Of a stretch of DNA of 64,000 nucleotides, positions 36,356 through 46,100 are shown one piece after another. The notes beneath the pieces were generated by a model. That model was not told the DNA's origin. It worked only from the letters and a program-made list of their open reading frames with translations, and did not search any database. Each line of letters begins with the position of its first letter. Positions within the stretch are counted from its first letter, which is position 1. The stretch comes from an uncultured Rhizobiaceae group bacterium (GTDB lineage Bacteria; Pseudomonadota; Alphaproteobacteria; Rhizobiales; Rhizobiaceae): the NCBI GenBank assembly GCA_937930845.1, contig CALHBJ010000012.1, forward strand, positions 62,001-126,000, read 5' to 3'. A program made the translations under genes and the position numbers.

Positions 36356-37417
36356 TTACGAGAACAGGACCGAAGACAAGGCACGTCGACCACTAATGGT
36401 CGCTTCATCCAGATTGCCCCAGGCTTCAAAAAACTCAACCAGCTTGGCGCGCGCACCGTCTTCGTTCCATTTTCGGTCCGCTTTCACAATGACGATCAGA
36501 TGGTCAACGGCTTCACTTTTGCGTCCATTGGCGGCCAGCGCAATGGCAAGGTCATAACGAGCACCATGGTCTTTAGGGTTCGCATCAACCGCCGCCTGCA
36601 ATCCTGACACGTCACCAAGTTCGCTGGCTTGCTGGGCCAATTCCAGCGCTTTGGAAAGAGCCGCAAGCGCCCCTTTGCCATGATGTTCTTCCGGCACGGA
36701 TTCCAACAGGCCCTTGGCCTGCTCAACTTCTCCCACCGCCAGGAAGCACTGGCCAAGACCGCCAAGCGCATCCAGATTACCTGGCTCACGGGCCAGGATC
36801 GAACTGTAGATTTCAGCGGCTTCAGCAGGTGAGCCATTGGCGCTGAGCTTGTCCGCCTCATCTAGTGCCGCAGACATATCAGCCATTTGAGGCGTGGGGT
36901 TGTCGGCCACCAGTTTATCGACAAAGGCGCGAACTTCCGTTTCGCTTTTTGCGCCCATAAAAGCTTCCGCAGGCCGCCCATCCACAAACGCCACAACAGC
37001 AGGAATTGATTGGATCCCCATTTGACGCGACACATCAGGGTGTTGATCAATATCCATCTTACAAAGTGTCACAGCGCCCTTGGCCTGCGACACCACTTTT
37101 TCGATCACCGGGCCAAGCTGTTTGCAGGGTCCGCACCAGGGTGCCCAGAAATCCACCAGCACGGGGCCGTTTTTGGAGGCTTCAATCACATCCTCAACGA
37201 AGCTTTGGGTCGATATGTCTTTGACCAGTGCCCCGGTCGCATCACCACCTGGTGCTGGCGCGGCAGCGTGTGCCTGCACCGGCGCAGCGGACTGGGAATA
37301 AGACGCGGACGCAGCCCCCCCATAAGACTGACCGCCGCTCACCGAACCGCCCATGGAAAAGGATGCGCCTGTTCCAGCGGGCTTGGCTGGTGGATTATTG
37401 TTTGGGGAATCGCTCAT
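36356..37417 (-). CDS. Thioredoxin-TPR protein, CnoX/YbbN-like co-chaperone
   Basis: A 353-residue protein with a Gly/Ala/Ser-rich disordered N-terminus (residues 1-60), a thioredoxin domain with an intact CGPC site (WAPWCGPCKQLGP) and a C-terminal TPR region (residues ~190-350). Related CnoX proteins act as redox-regulated holdases for GroEL and DnaK clients; E. coli CnoX lacks this full CxxC, so this one may also be a disulfide reductase. It leads the operon with the LON and Trm112-like genes. Confidence 0.88.
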   Translation of the reverse strand: MSDSPNNNPPAKPAGTGASFSMGGSVSGGQSYGGAASASYSQSAAPVQAHAAAPAPGGDATGALVKDISTQSFVEDVIEASKNGPVLVDFWAPWCGPCKQLGPVIEKVVSQAKGAVTLCKMDIDQHPDVSRQMGIQSIPAVVAFVDGRPAEAFMGAKSETEVRAFVDKLVADNPTPQMADMSAALDEADKLSANGSPAEAAEIYSSILAREPGNLDALGGLGQCFLAVGEVEQAKGLLESVPEEHHGKGALAALSKALELAQQASELGDVSGLQAAVDANPKDHGARYDLAIALAANGRKSEAVDHLIVIVKADRKWNEDGARAKLVEFFEAWGNLDEATISGRRALSSVLFS

Positions 37418-37528
37418 GATTAGTTCCTTGGAAACGGCGCATCGGTGGGCAGGATCGCCGCCAATAATTGTCAGACTTCAGATAAGGTTTGTAGCCCAAT
37501 TTGCAAGCAGCCAGTCAACCATACGCCG

Positions 37529-38062
37529 CTACGGTCCGGCGGGATCCTGCGACAAATCAACCACAAGAACTTCATGGCCACACAATTTGGCAAATTTCAG
37601 CAAATCCTCCCGTGCGATATTGGTTGTCGCCTCATTGGTTAAAGGATGGCAGTTGATCGTGTCATGTTCCAGTAACCGTTGATCGATAGCAAATCGAACC
37701 CTGCCCTCCCGGTCATTGATAATGCCTAAAGCGGTCACTGCACCTGGCGTCACGCCCAGCAATTCCAACAGCATATCCGCTTTGCCAAAGGAAAACCGGC
37801 CCGAACCACCCAACAATTTATGCAGGTTTTTAAGATCGACTTCGCTGTCTTCCTGGGCAGTGAGCAGGAAATAGTTGCTCTTTTTATCTTTCAAAAACAG
37901 ATTTTTGGTGTGCCCACCGGAAATCTCGCCGCGCAGTTTTTGCGAATCTTCCACCGTAAACAGCGCTGGATGGTTGACCGTACTGGTCACAAATCCTGCA
38001 GCATCAAGGAATTCAAGCAACTCTTGCCGGTTCACCGGCGCGTTGGGCAGTTGGGCGTTCAT
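37529..38062 (-). CDS. Prolyl-tRNA editing protein ProX/YbaK family
   Basis: A 177-residue YbaK/EbsC-fold deacylase. HTKNLFLKDKKSNYFLL, SFGKADMLLELLGVTPGAVTALGIIND and DQRLLEHDTINCHPLTNEATTNI match the PrdX/ProX type that removes Ala from Ala-tRNAPro in trans. The ATG at 38062 is used; its ribosome site is weak. It is just upstream of tRNA-Gly on the opposite strand. Confidence 0.9.
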   Translation of the reverse strand: MNAQLPNAPVNRQELLEFLDAAGFVTSTVNHPALFTVEDSQKLRGEISGGHTKNLFLKDKKSNYFLLTAQEDSEVDLKNLHKLLGGSGRFSFGKADMLLELLGVTPGAVTALGIINDREGRVRFAIDQRLLEHDTINCHPLTNEATTNIAREDLLKFAKLCGHEVLVVDLSQDPAGP

Positions 38063-38348
38063 TTCAAGCACTATTCCATTGTAAATTGGCGATCATAAAG
38101 CAAAGCCGGAATTGACCAATCCGTAGCACTTGCAATCTACTTCGGCAAAGACGGAGCAGCCACAATGAAAGGTATGATGAATTTGCAATAAGGCGATCCG
38201 GCCTGACTGGAACAGCACATCTCCCCCACATCCGGTTTCGATTGCAATTCAGCCTAATTCCTGTCTTTTTTCATCTTGCAATCCCAATCGCCTTGTCGCA
38301 TATACACCCCGCTGACGCGACCAAACTACCCAAGTGTCAGCCGCTCGA

Positions 38349-38423
38349 GCGGGCGTAGCTCAGGGGTAGAGCACAACCTTGCCAAGGTTGGGGTCGTGAG
38401 TTCGAATCTCATCGCCCGCTCCA
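38349..38423 (+). tRNA. tRNA-Gly(GCC), island attachment site
   Basis: A 75-base cloverleaf with acceptor GCGGGCG/CGCCCGC, D arm AGCTCAGGGGTAGAGC, anticodon loop TTGCCAA (anticodon GCC at 38381-38383), T arm with GTTCGAATC and an encoded CCA end. The last bases are copied at 48199-48211, marking this as the target of an integrated element. Confidence 0.97.
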
Positions 38424-38424
38424 A
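38412..38424 (+). repeat. attL: 13-bp direct repeat in the tRNA-Gly 3' end
   Basis: TCGCCCGCTCCAA covers the 3' acceptor strand and CCA of tRNA-Gly plus one base. The identical 13-mer recurs in the same orientation 9.8 kb away. Keeping the tRNA intact at one end is how tRNA-targeting integrases work. Confidence 0.8.
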
Positions 38425-38626
38425 ATTATCTGATATTATTCAGTTATTTGACCGTCTTTCAGAGTTTTAGAACCCCCGAGGACTTTGTTCGTGTCGCCGC
38501 CGTGTCGCCACGGGAACTATTTCGAATCCGAAATTTCCCGAATGCTTGAGACGATATGGTTGCTACGAATTGATCGTTAATATCGAATTATGGGTTGAAC
38601 GTCGCACTTTCCAAGTCGAACAGCAC

Positions 38627-39133
38627 TCACCGGGTGCGGGCTTTGAGTGTCCCCAACATTCCCGACCACAGATCATCTGCAGCCTCTTCAGGATCGATCA
38701 ATGCTTCTCGTCGAGCCGAACGATGATGCATCATTCCACCATATGTTCCAGGGCGGCGTTTATAACCAATCTGAGCCCTAATACCCGCTATGTTTGCCAA
38801 GCGTGCCACTCTGTTTAGACAACACGCCTCGCCCTGATCGAGCAGGTCGTCGTGAAGCTTGCGGTAGCCATAGACTTTGCCACTTTCTTCCCAAGCATTC
38901 TTAATCAGCTTGGTTTGGCGATAGTCTTCCCGAGCCCGCTTGCTCAGCGGGTTCTTCAGCCATGCATAAAACCCACTTGGATGAATACGCAGGCAGCGAC
39001 ACATCGCACATACTGAGAACAACGGACGATGCTGGACCACGAACACGTACTTCACTTTGCATCTCGCGCCATAGTCACGCGGTGGCGTTCCGCCGGGCGA
39101 TTGATACTCAATCAATCGCTTATCCGGCTCCAA
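38627..39133 (-). pseudogene. IS3 family transposase OrfB, N-terminal fragment
   Basis: A 168-codon remnant. The segment from YVFVVQHRPLFSVCAMCRCL to GYKRRPGTYGG is the HTH_21 region of an IS3-family OrfB. The catalytic DDE integrase core, expected directly after TYGG, is absent: the frame runs on into unrelated sequence. OrfA and the terminal inverted repeats are also not seen. It is therefore a dead fragment, 200 bases inside the island next to attL. Confidence 0.82.
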
Positions 39134-39151
39134 TTTAGAATATCACGCTCC

Positions 39152-39436
39152 TCAGAGACGCGCATCAACTCCGCCTTCACCATCACCATCAAACCAGATT
39201 GTTCCTGAGATACTTTCTTTCATGTCACGGAGCCAAGCTCGGGCTTCGTCATCAAGTACGACAGCGAGGGTTATCAGTGGCAGTTTATCAGTCTCGCCGA
39301 ACATTCGAGCGGATGCAAATCGCGCCCCATCTTGATACTGAAAAATTCTTTGATCGATAACAACCACGGCTAAAACCAGCATGGCTGCAATTGCTAAAAC
39401 AATATGCCAGTTTCTGTGCACGTTAGTGAGTTTCAA
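39152..39436 (-). CDS. Small single-pass membrane protein, coupled to the SUKH protein
   Basis: A 94-residue protein with one hydrophobic helix at about residues 11-28 and a C-terminal soluble half rich in acidic residues (SISGTIWFDGDGEGGVDARL). Its start overlaps the end of the 575-residue SUKH-domain gene by 14 bases, in another frame, implying translational coupling. The soluble half likely faces the periplasm. No family is recognised. It could be a membrane partner of the SUKH protein. Confidence 0.6.
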   Translation of the reverse strand: MKLTNVHRNWHIVLAIAAMLVLAVVVIDQRIFQYQDGARFASARMFGETDKLPLITLAVVLDDEARAWLRDMKESISGTIWFDGDGEGGVDARL

Positions 39437-41150
39437 TCCAGTTTTTTACCCAATTCGCAAATTCGCCGTCATCGAAGCCGTCATCAATGCCAGCATTGAG
39501 AGCGTCTAAGTTCTCAATTTTAACTTCCGATTTTGAAAACCAATCGCACAGGTGTTTTTGCAGATTGGGTATTCCAGAACCCCCACCATCAGGATCTTCA
39601 GTGTAGGGCAGAAAATCCTCTTCGTGATCATCGTCAGTGAATGCCCCGGTCGCAAGACGCCCCACAAACACCTCCAAATTTTGAGCAAGTGTGAAGCCTT
39701 GCCCTTCTGAGTCGAGAAACACCACCGGCGCAGTTTCGCTATTGCGGTCATTGCGCAGCCAGAGCGCCACTAAGGAGCCATCCGGCATACTGAGAAACGG
39801 AGCAAACTCGTTCTTCAGCTCTTGGCCATCAGGAAGAAGGTCAGCAATGTCAGTGCTGTAAACCTCAAACGTCCCAACAGCCCCGCAAGGTTTGTCGGCC
39901 AGCCAATCGATAAACCTTGAGAGAAATGGGGGTACAGGTACACTCGGCGGAAAGCCGTGAGTGATATCGCAGATCACATAGCGCTCGTGATCCGTCCAAT
40001 CCTTCGGATCTATTCGCGGCGAGCTCGCAAACATGGACTTAATCAATCCCCATGCCCCACTCAAAAATCCACTTCTAGCGTTCAAACGTTCGTCGCTGTT
40101 GTTGAGGTATTTCTTATCCATGGCCGCCATCGTGTCCGTGGCATGGGCAATGTTTGGTGTTAGAAATGTCTCAAGGTCCGGTGCGACGAAAGGAGTGAAA
40201 TCCGCTTTTATAAGAGCATTCCAGACTTTATCAGCGCCAGCTGCTTCTGGATTGTCGAAGTTAAATCGGGCCCGGTCCTCTTCGCTGGCATTCTCCCAAT
40301 CTGCCAGCACCGACATGCCGCCATGATACATTTCGTGGTCAAGCATCACGATTTGCCCTCGTCGCTTTCCATCGATAATTTGTATGAACAAATTGCCTGC
40401 CGGATCTTCACCAATTGCCACACCCCAGCGAATGAGTTTGGGACTGTAGAAGGGAAACTCATCTCCATCGCAGTCGAGGCAATGGTGGCCACTACCCAGC
40501 CGATACAGTTGCATTAACTCATGGTGTTCGTGCCTTTCGACGCTCTCTTCCCCTTCTGCCAATGCATCATAGAAACCGTCCATTTTGGTGCGCCATCTGC
40601 CATGCCACCACCAGTCGAGTCGCAGACCATTTTGCTTCAACAGAAAGGCCTTGTAATCATCGCATAAGGTTATTTTCCATCGTTTTTCCGCTGCCGCGAT
40701 TTGTGCTTCGCTGGCAGGTGGGAACGGCAAGTCGCTGCGCACCACTCCGCGATTGGGGGGAAAGACCCGCACTTTGTGGCTGATACTTTCTCGCTCACCA
40801 CTTGTTGGATGGAAATAGTGAATAGACACCGTAACATCCTCGCCATCGTCAGAAGGTGGCGTTGGAGGGCTTTCCCAAAAGGCGAATTCGGCTTTGCCCT
40901 TAACCCGCATCTTTTGGGAATAGAAGACACCGTTCGATACGCTTTCCATCTGCATTTCAACCGGAAGCTTTTTGCCTTCGCCCTTAAGTACCTTGCGCAA
41001 AGATTTTGACAGGCGCGCCTGTACAGCGATGAAGCGGTTCGGACCAAGGGAAATTTCTTGCTCGACAATGTCATTAAAGAAGCAGTCAATGTCGTCTTCC
41101 GCTTGCGCTTCCGTCGCGATGACACTCACAAACTCGATACCGCCAGCCAT
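39423..41150 (-). CDS. Large SUKH (SMI1/KNR4) domain protein
   Basis: A 575-residue cytosolic protein. A SUKH domain spans about residues 145-275: AQIAAAEKRWKITLCDDYKAFLLKQNG, then WGVAIGEDPAGNLFIQII and GQIVMLDHEM. SUKH proteins are often immunity proteins against polymorphic toxins, and many are unattached. The first 130 residues are a separate beta-rich region. Residues ~430-520 (LPDGQELKNEFAPFLSM, LVALWLRND) look like a second, diverged SUKH-like unit. No cognate toxin is in the window. It is within the island. Confidence 0.75.
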   Translation of the reverse strand: MAGGIEFVSVIATEAQAEDDIDCFFNDIVEQEISLGPNRFIAVQARLSKSLRKVLKGEGKKLPVEMQMESVSNGVFYSQKMRVKGKAEFAFWESPPTPPSDDGEDVTVSIHYFHPTSGERESISHKVRVFPPNRGVVRSDLPFPPASEAQIAAAEKRWKITLCDDYKAFLLKQNGLRLDWWWHGRWRTKMDGFYDALAEGEESVERHEHHELMQLYRLGSGHHCLDCDGDEFPFYSPKLIRWGVAIGEDPAGNLFIQIIDGKRRGQIVMLDHEMYHGGMSVLADWENASEEDRARFNFDNPEAAGADKVWNALIKADFTPFVAPDLETFLTPNIAHATDTMAAMDKKYLNNSDERLNARSGFLSGAWGLIKSMFASSPRIDPKDWTDHERYVICDITHGFPPSVPVPPFLSRFIDWLADKPCGAVGTFEVYSTDIADLLPDGQELKNEFAPFLSMPDGSLVALWLRNDRNSETAPVVFLDSEGQGFTLAQNLEVFVGRLATGAFTDDDHEEDFLPYTEDPDGGGSGIPNLQKHLCDWFSKSEVKIENLDALNAGIDDGFDDGEFANWVKNWIETH

Positions 41151-41541
41151 GAACGCTACAATCCCCCGCCAAGTTTCTGTGATGCTGAGACACGCAGCCT
41201 ATGGCAGTAGCCTTGTTGTGCCTAGCTGCTTCTTACTTTCCACGCCCGTGCTGTAAGTTCGCTGTACAGTTGCTTTTTCTACGCTCGATGCAGCGTGCTA
41301 GTTTTAGGGTGACGGACACAAAATTATATGCTCTGAAGGTTCGCTTTTTGATGACACTTGGGATTTTGCTAGCGTTCGCTTCCGGCCAATCACGTCGGCA
41401 AGCTTCGCGATAACCCCAACGGCTCCTTCGAGCCCTTTTCGACCCAAATCCTTGTGAAAATCAATGGCTGCTTTGGGTAAAACCATTCCCAGTTATCAGC
41501 ACACAAAAGGCAGGGACCAAGACATGGCACGTGCCGCAATT
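41151..41541. other. Island spacer, no recognisable gene
   Basis: About 390 bases upstream of the SUKH-protein gene. A minus-strand 60-codon frame (41304-41486) has no recognised similarity. It presumably carries the promoter of the SUKH gene; I see no clear repeat, hairpin or RNA gene. Confidence 0.4.
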
Positions 41542-41733
41542 TTACGCGTCAGACCTTCGATCCGCTAACAATCCGTTCATGACCACTTCCAGAAAATCCT
41601 TGGTGAGTTTTTCGGTATCTATCTCTTCCATGTCCTCAAAAAGGATATTCCAAACGGTCGAATAGATGGGGGCACCCACTAAGACCAGTACATCAATGTC
41701 CTCTGCTTCTTTGCGAAACTCTCCTGTTTCAAA
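41542..41733 (-). pseudogene. TetR-family regulator, C-terminal fragment
   Basis: The minus strand encodes about 63 codons ending in a stop at 41542-41544: EFRKEAEDIDVLVLVGAPIY, then NILFEDMEEIDTEKLTKDFL. This is the C-terminal ligand-domain tail of a TetR repressor, without its DNA-binding half. It abuts, back to back, a fragment of a membrane fusion protein, the usual divergent partner of TetR in efflux loci. It has no own start and is not a working gene. Confidence 0.65.
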
Positions 41734-42215
41734 TCCAGCTGGATAATACCGAGGCGGGTATCGCAGCAGCTAAAGCGGCACGGGATAACGCGGCAGATAA
41801 TCTCGCGCGGCAAGAAAAACTGTTCAAACGCAAAATTACCACAAGAGCCAATCGCGACAATGCAAAAGCCGATGCCATAGCGACCGAAGCACGGTTGAAA
41901 CAGGCCATAAAGGCGCGCGATGCCACCCGTGAAACACTGGGAAAGACGTCCATTGTGGCGCCTATAGATGGAATCATCAATTCAGTTGACGCCGTTAGCT
42001 TTAGCACTACCTCCCCCGGCGTTCCGATGGTGACACTCTATTCTCCAGATGCCTTTGAGATTTCCTTCAGCGTCAATTTCGACACAGCATCACAACTGAT
42101 CGTTGGGACACCAGCCACGGTGCGGTTGGCAGACCTGCCGTCAGTTTCGCTCCAAGCCGTGGTCAGTGAGTTGGGGGCTCGCGCCGATGCGGTATCGAGT
42201 TTTCCGTATGCAGGA
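41734..42215 (+). pseudogene. RND efflux membrane fusion protein (HlyD-like), internal fragment
   Basis: An open frame without start encodes the coiled-coil hairpin and lipoyl region of a membrane fusion protein: NLARQEKLFKRKITTRANRD, then GKTSIVAPIDGIINSVDAV and RLADLPSVSLQAVVSELGAR. It breaks off near SFPYAG at ~42215, where unrelated sequence begins in the opposite orientation. N-terminal signal sequence and C-terminal domain are missing. It is the wreck of an efflux operon. Confidence 0.75.
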
Positions 42216-42960
42216 AATTCCATTACCGCCAGTTCATACGCGTCGTCGAAATCTTTTGCGGGCTTCCAGTTTGCGTTGTGTTGTTTCCAGTAAGCATGTT
42301 TGGCGTCATCCATAATCGCCTGTTTTTTTGTTCGCTCGGCCTCCGGGTCTTTGGCCATTTCCGCTAATATAAACGGCAGCACCTCACGCGCAATTCTCTC
42401 CTTTCCCAAGGTTGCCTGCACCATCTCAGAGCGAATGACCTGCGTGCCGAACAATTGAAATTGGCCAGGAGTACTGTCGAGAATATGATTGTGCTGCTCT
42501 TGAGTAAGCGACGGTAAATGTTTCTCAAAACGATCATGGAGGACTTGAACCAGAACGTTGAGACTAAGCGCCTTACAGAGCGAAAATTTTGATTTATCGA
42601 TTGGTGGGAGGTTGTCAGCTACCCGATTTGCGCTCTTCTCAATCTGGCCTTTGACCCGTTTGCATCGAGAGCGGAATAACGTCTCGCTTCTGATTCAAAA
42701 TTCTTCCCAAATCATGGGCGTAGATCGCTAGCTCTGTGTTCAGCATATTCTGGGGTACGGTTGGATGGGATCGATAAACCCGACTGCGATCACCAAAGAG
42801 ACCTTCTACATGTTGCTCCTATTTATGCTTTTCGATAGCGGCGGCTGCTAGTTCATCGTCTAAGCTTGCAAGGGAGTAATACATCTTTCGTGATCCATTT
42901 TTCAATTTTGACTGAGGGTGCTTCCTTGGAATTTTGAATTCATTACTTCAAACTGATTGC
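42216..42960 (-). pseudogene. Degenerate unidentified gene with stop and frameshift
   Basis: On the minus strand a protein-like reading continues from about 42957 to 42216 but is broken by an in-frame TAG at 42819-42821 and a frame change near 42640-42660. Downstream of the shift it reads PPIDKSKFSLCKALSLNVLV, then SEMVQATLGKERIAREVLPF and AYWKQHNANWKPAKDFDDAY. It then fuses to the antisense of the membrane fusion fragment. I do not recognise the family; it may be a fragment of an integrative-element gene. Confidence 0.5.
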
Positions 42961-43150
42961 TGCGATGCTTTGATGGATTAGAGTTGGCCAAAGGTTAACT
43001 CGTCATACTCATCGGTTGATCACGCTGTACAGTCACGGGCGAGATTTAAATTGCGACTTCAATGCTCCTGAAACAAGTGTCGAATAATCGAAAGCAGATG
43101 ATATAAGAACGTCAAGATCAGAGCGAAACCTAATATAGTGCCGCGTTACC

Positions 43151-46100
43151 ATGGAAGAAATATTATTGACCGACCAATCGAACGATGCACAACCGCAAAC
43201 TGTGACAACGCGACCCCAAGCCCACCCAGGAATCGCAAACCTTTTGAAGGACGCGCGTCAACGCTTGGTTGAAACTGGCACGCGAAACCGACTGGTGCAC
43301 GTAAATCGATCAGCCGCTCGCGCCAACGTCTTGAATATCATCAATGAACAATCCGATTTTGTATTCGATTTCCTGCGTGGACAGGGCAAGAAGATGCGCT
43401 TCAAGGCAACTGGCAAAGACCGTCAATCGCTCGACGACAACGCAGTAGCTCTTTTCGTAGAAACCGAGCCAGATGAACCTTTCGATGAAGGTCGATATTC
43501 AGACAATCAACTTGAAACACCACTCGGGCCTGATGCGCAGGCAAAGCGTCTATTGCGTTTGGCTCGCGATGCCAAAACAGCAGAAGAAGAACAAGGCATC
43601 AATATTCTGTATCTGGCCTTGGGGTTTCTCTCATGGTTCGAGGACAAGAGCTCGGCCGTTGAGCGCGAGGCACCGCTAATTCTGCTACCGGTGGAATTGG
43701 TTCGAAATGCAAAAACCTCGAACTACGACTTAGTATGTCGAGACGATGAAATAATCACTAACCTTCCGCTTCAGGAACGGCTTCGTGGCGACTTTGGAAT
43801 TGAGCTGCCAGAGGTGGATGCTGACCACGAAGAATGGTCACCGAGTGCCTACTTCGATTTGGTTAAGGACAGAATTGAAGGCAAACCAGAATGGTCGCTG
43901 GACCGTGATGGTATGCAGCTTGGATTTTTCTCGTTCGCAAAACTCTTGATGTTGCGTGATCTGGATCCAAGCAACTGGACACCCGGAGCTCTCGAAGACA
44001 ACGAACTAATCAAAGGTCTGTTGGCCACGGGCTTCGCGCAAGAGCCGTCAATGTTTGATGGACAGGAGAAGCTCGATCAACTGCTGGAGCCTGCCAACAT
44101 CATTCAAGTGGTTGATGCAGACGCATCGCAAACGAAAGTGATTGAAGAAGTTCGTAGTGGGCGAAATCTGGTGGTACAGGGTCCGCCAGGAACTGGTAAG
44201 AGCCAAACAATCACAAACATCATTGCATCCGCCGTCCATGACGGAAAATCGGTGCTGTTCGTTGCTGAAAAGATGGCAGCTCTATCGGTGGTGCATCGTA
44301 GATTGAAAAAGGCCGGCCTCGAAAACATCTGCTTAGAACTGCATTCGCGAGCATCCAACAAGAAGCAAGTTATCGACGAGATTGGCCGCACCCTCGTGCA
44401 GGGAACCTCGGTGCCTGCCATGCCGGCTGATCCGGATGAGTTGAAACTAACGCGCGATCAGCTGAACGATATTCTTGAAGCGCTGCACTCACCGATCGGC
44501 AATTCAGGTAACACTGTTTACCAAACCCTAGCTCGGCTCGTTTCATTGGCTGGGCAAGAAGCTCCAATTCCTGAGTTGGATGGAACGCCTCTGACAGCGA
44601 CATCCGATAGTGATGTCGATGAGATAATGGGCCAGCTTGACCGCTATATGGAAGGGCTGGGCGATGCCCCAGGCAGGGCTGCACATCCGTTATTCGGCGT
44701 TGCAAACTTGAAATTGCAACCAATGGATCTCCAGAGATTGCAATCAAGTCTAGCCAGATTATCGACTGAGTTTGAGACGTTTAAATCCAAAGCTGAGAAA
44801 ATTGTTCAATTAACCGGAATTTCGGACCCTTCGTTTGTGGACGTAGAGCGCACATGCAGATTTCTTGATGAAGTTTTAGCAGCGCCTGATTACACGCAGC
44901 AATTGTTGCCGATATTTGGGGATGCAGAACAAACTGAAGTCGTGAATTCCGGCCTTCAACTTGGCATTGAGTGGCAGACCAAATTATTACGAATCAACAA
45001 GATTTATCAGGATGTGGCTTGGGATGTTCCCATCGAACACCTACGTGGGGCTTTGGCGTCAGGAACGGCTGGTTTCTTTTCCAGGTTCAAAAGTAGCTAT
45101 CGCCAGGCTAGCGCAGAGCTTGCAACACTCGTTGTAGAACCCTTACCCAAAAACGCGAACGAGCGACTAAAACTGTTTGATCAGCTCCTAGCTTTGAGAA
45201 AAGCGCGCAAAGAGTTTGTCGATCAAACGGCATCGTTGTCTCACTTGCTTGGGAAAAATTGGCAGGGAGAGAAAACCAATTTTTCAGTGATCCTCAAAGT
45301 AGGGCGCTGGCTTACATCAATCAGAAGTTTGGCCAGCATTAGCGACGAGGCACTTGCCACATTGCTCGGCAAGCGAGACTTGTTAGTTCAATTGCCTGAG
45401 CAATTTCGAACGGGTAGCGCAGATAATCTGCAAGCTATTCAAGCCGTGTTTGATAGTTTGAATTTTGATGTAAGCGGAGTTTTCTACTGCGATAACATCA
45501 ATGAGATCAAGCTGATGGCTCTCGTCGATCGCATCCAAAAACTTCAAACGCACCTGATTAATCGATACGATTCATGGCAAAGATTGAGCGAGGCGGCGGC
45601 TAGCCTTTCTAGCGCGTCGCTTTCCAAGATATTAGAAGGCCTTGATGAGGGAAAAATCTCAAGTGCCGAAGCCAAAGTTGAAATTAGATATGCACGTGCG
45701 GAAGCGCTCTGGAGATTGGCGCGTGAACAATATCCGCAATTGGATGGTATCGTCCGTTCCAAACGGCACGAAGTCGTTAGTCGATTCACCAAATTGGAAA
45801 AGCAGCGCATCGAAGATGTCCAAACTCTCATTCGCGCAAAGCATCTCGATCAACTTCCTCGTGGTTCTATCGGCGAAATGGGCGTCATCCAAAGTGAAAT
45901 GGGTAAACGCCGCCGATTGAAACCTGTCCGCAAGTTAATCAGTCAAGCGGGAAGCATGATTCAGCGCATAAAACCTGTGCTTTTGATGAGCCCAATTTCC
46001 ATTGCTCAATTTCTTCCACCGGAGACGCTGGAGTTTGACCTTCTGGTGATTGACGAAGCCAGTCAGGTTCGCCCAGAGGACGCACTGGGCGCCATCGCCA

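Noticed and set aside
42038-42454. 139-codon minus-strand frame as an intact gene
   Set aside because: The first part continues a degenerate gene and the rest is antisense to the membrane fusion fragment; it is a chimera of two relics.
38424-43150. CRISPR array or tandem repeats in the island
   Set aside because: I saw no regularly spaced repeats on reading; only the two att copies recur.
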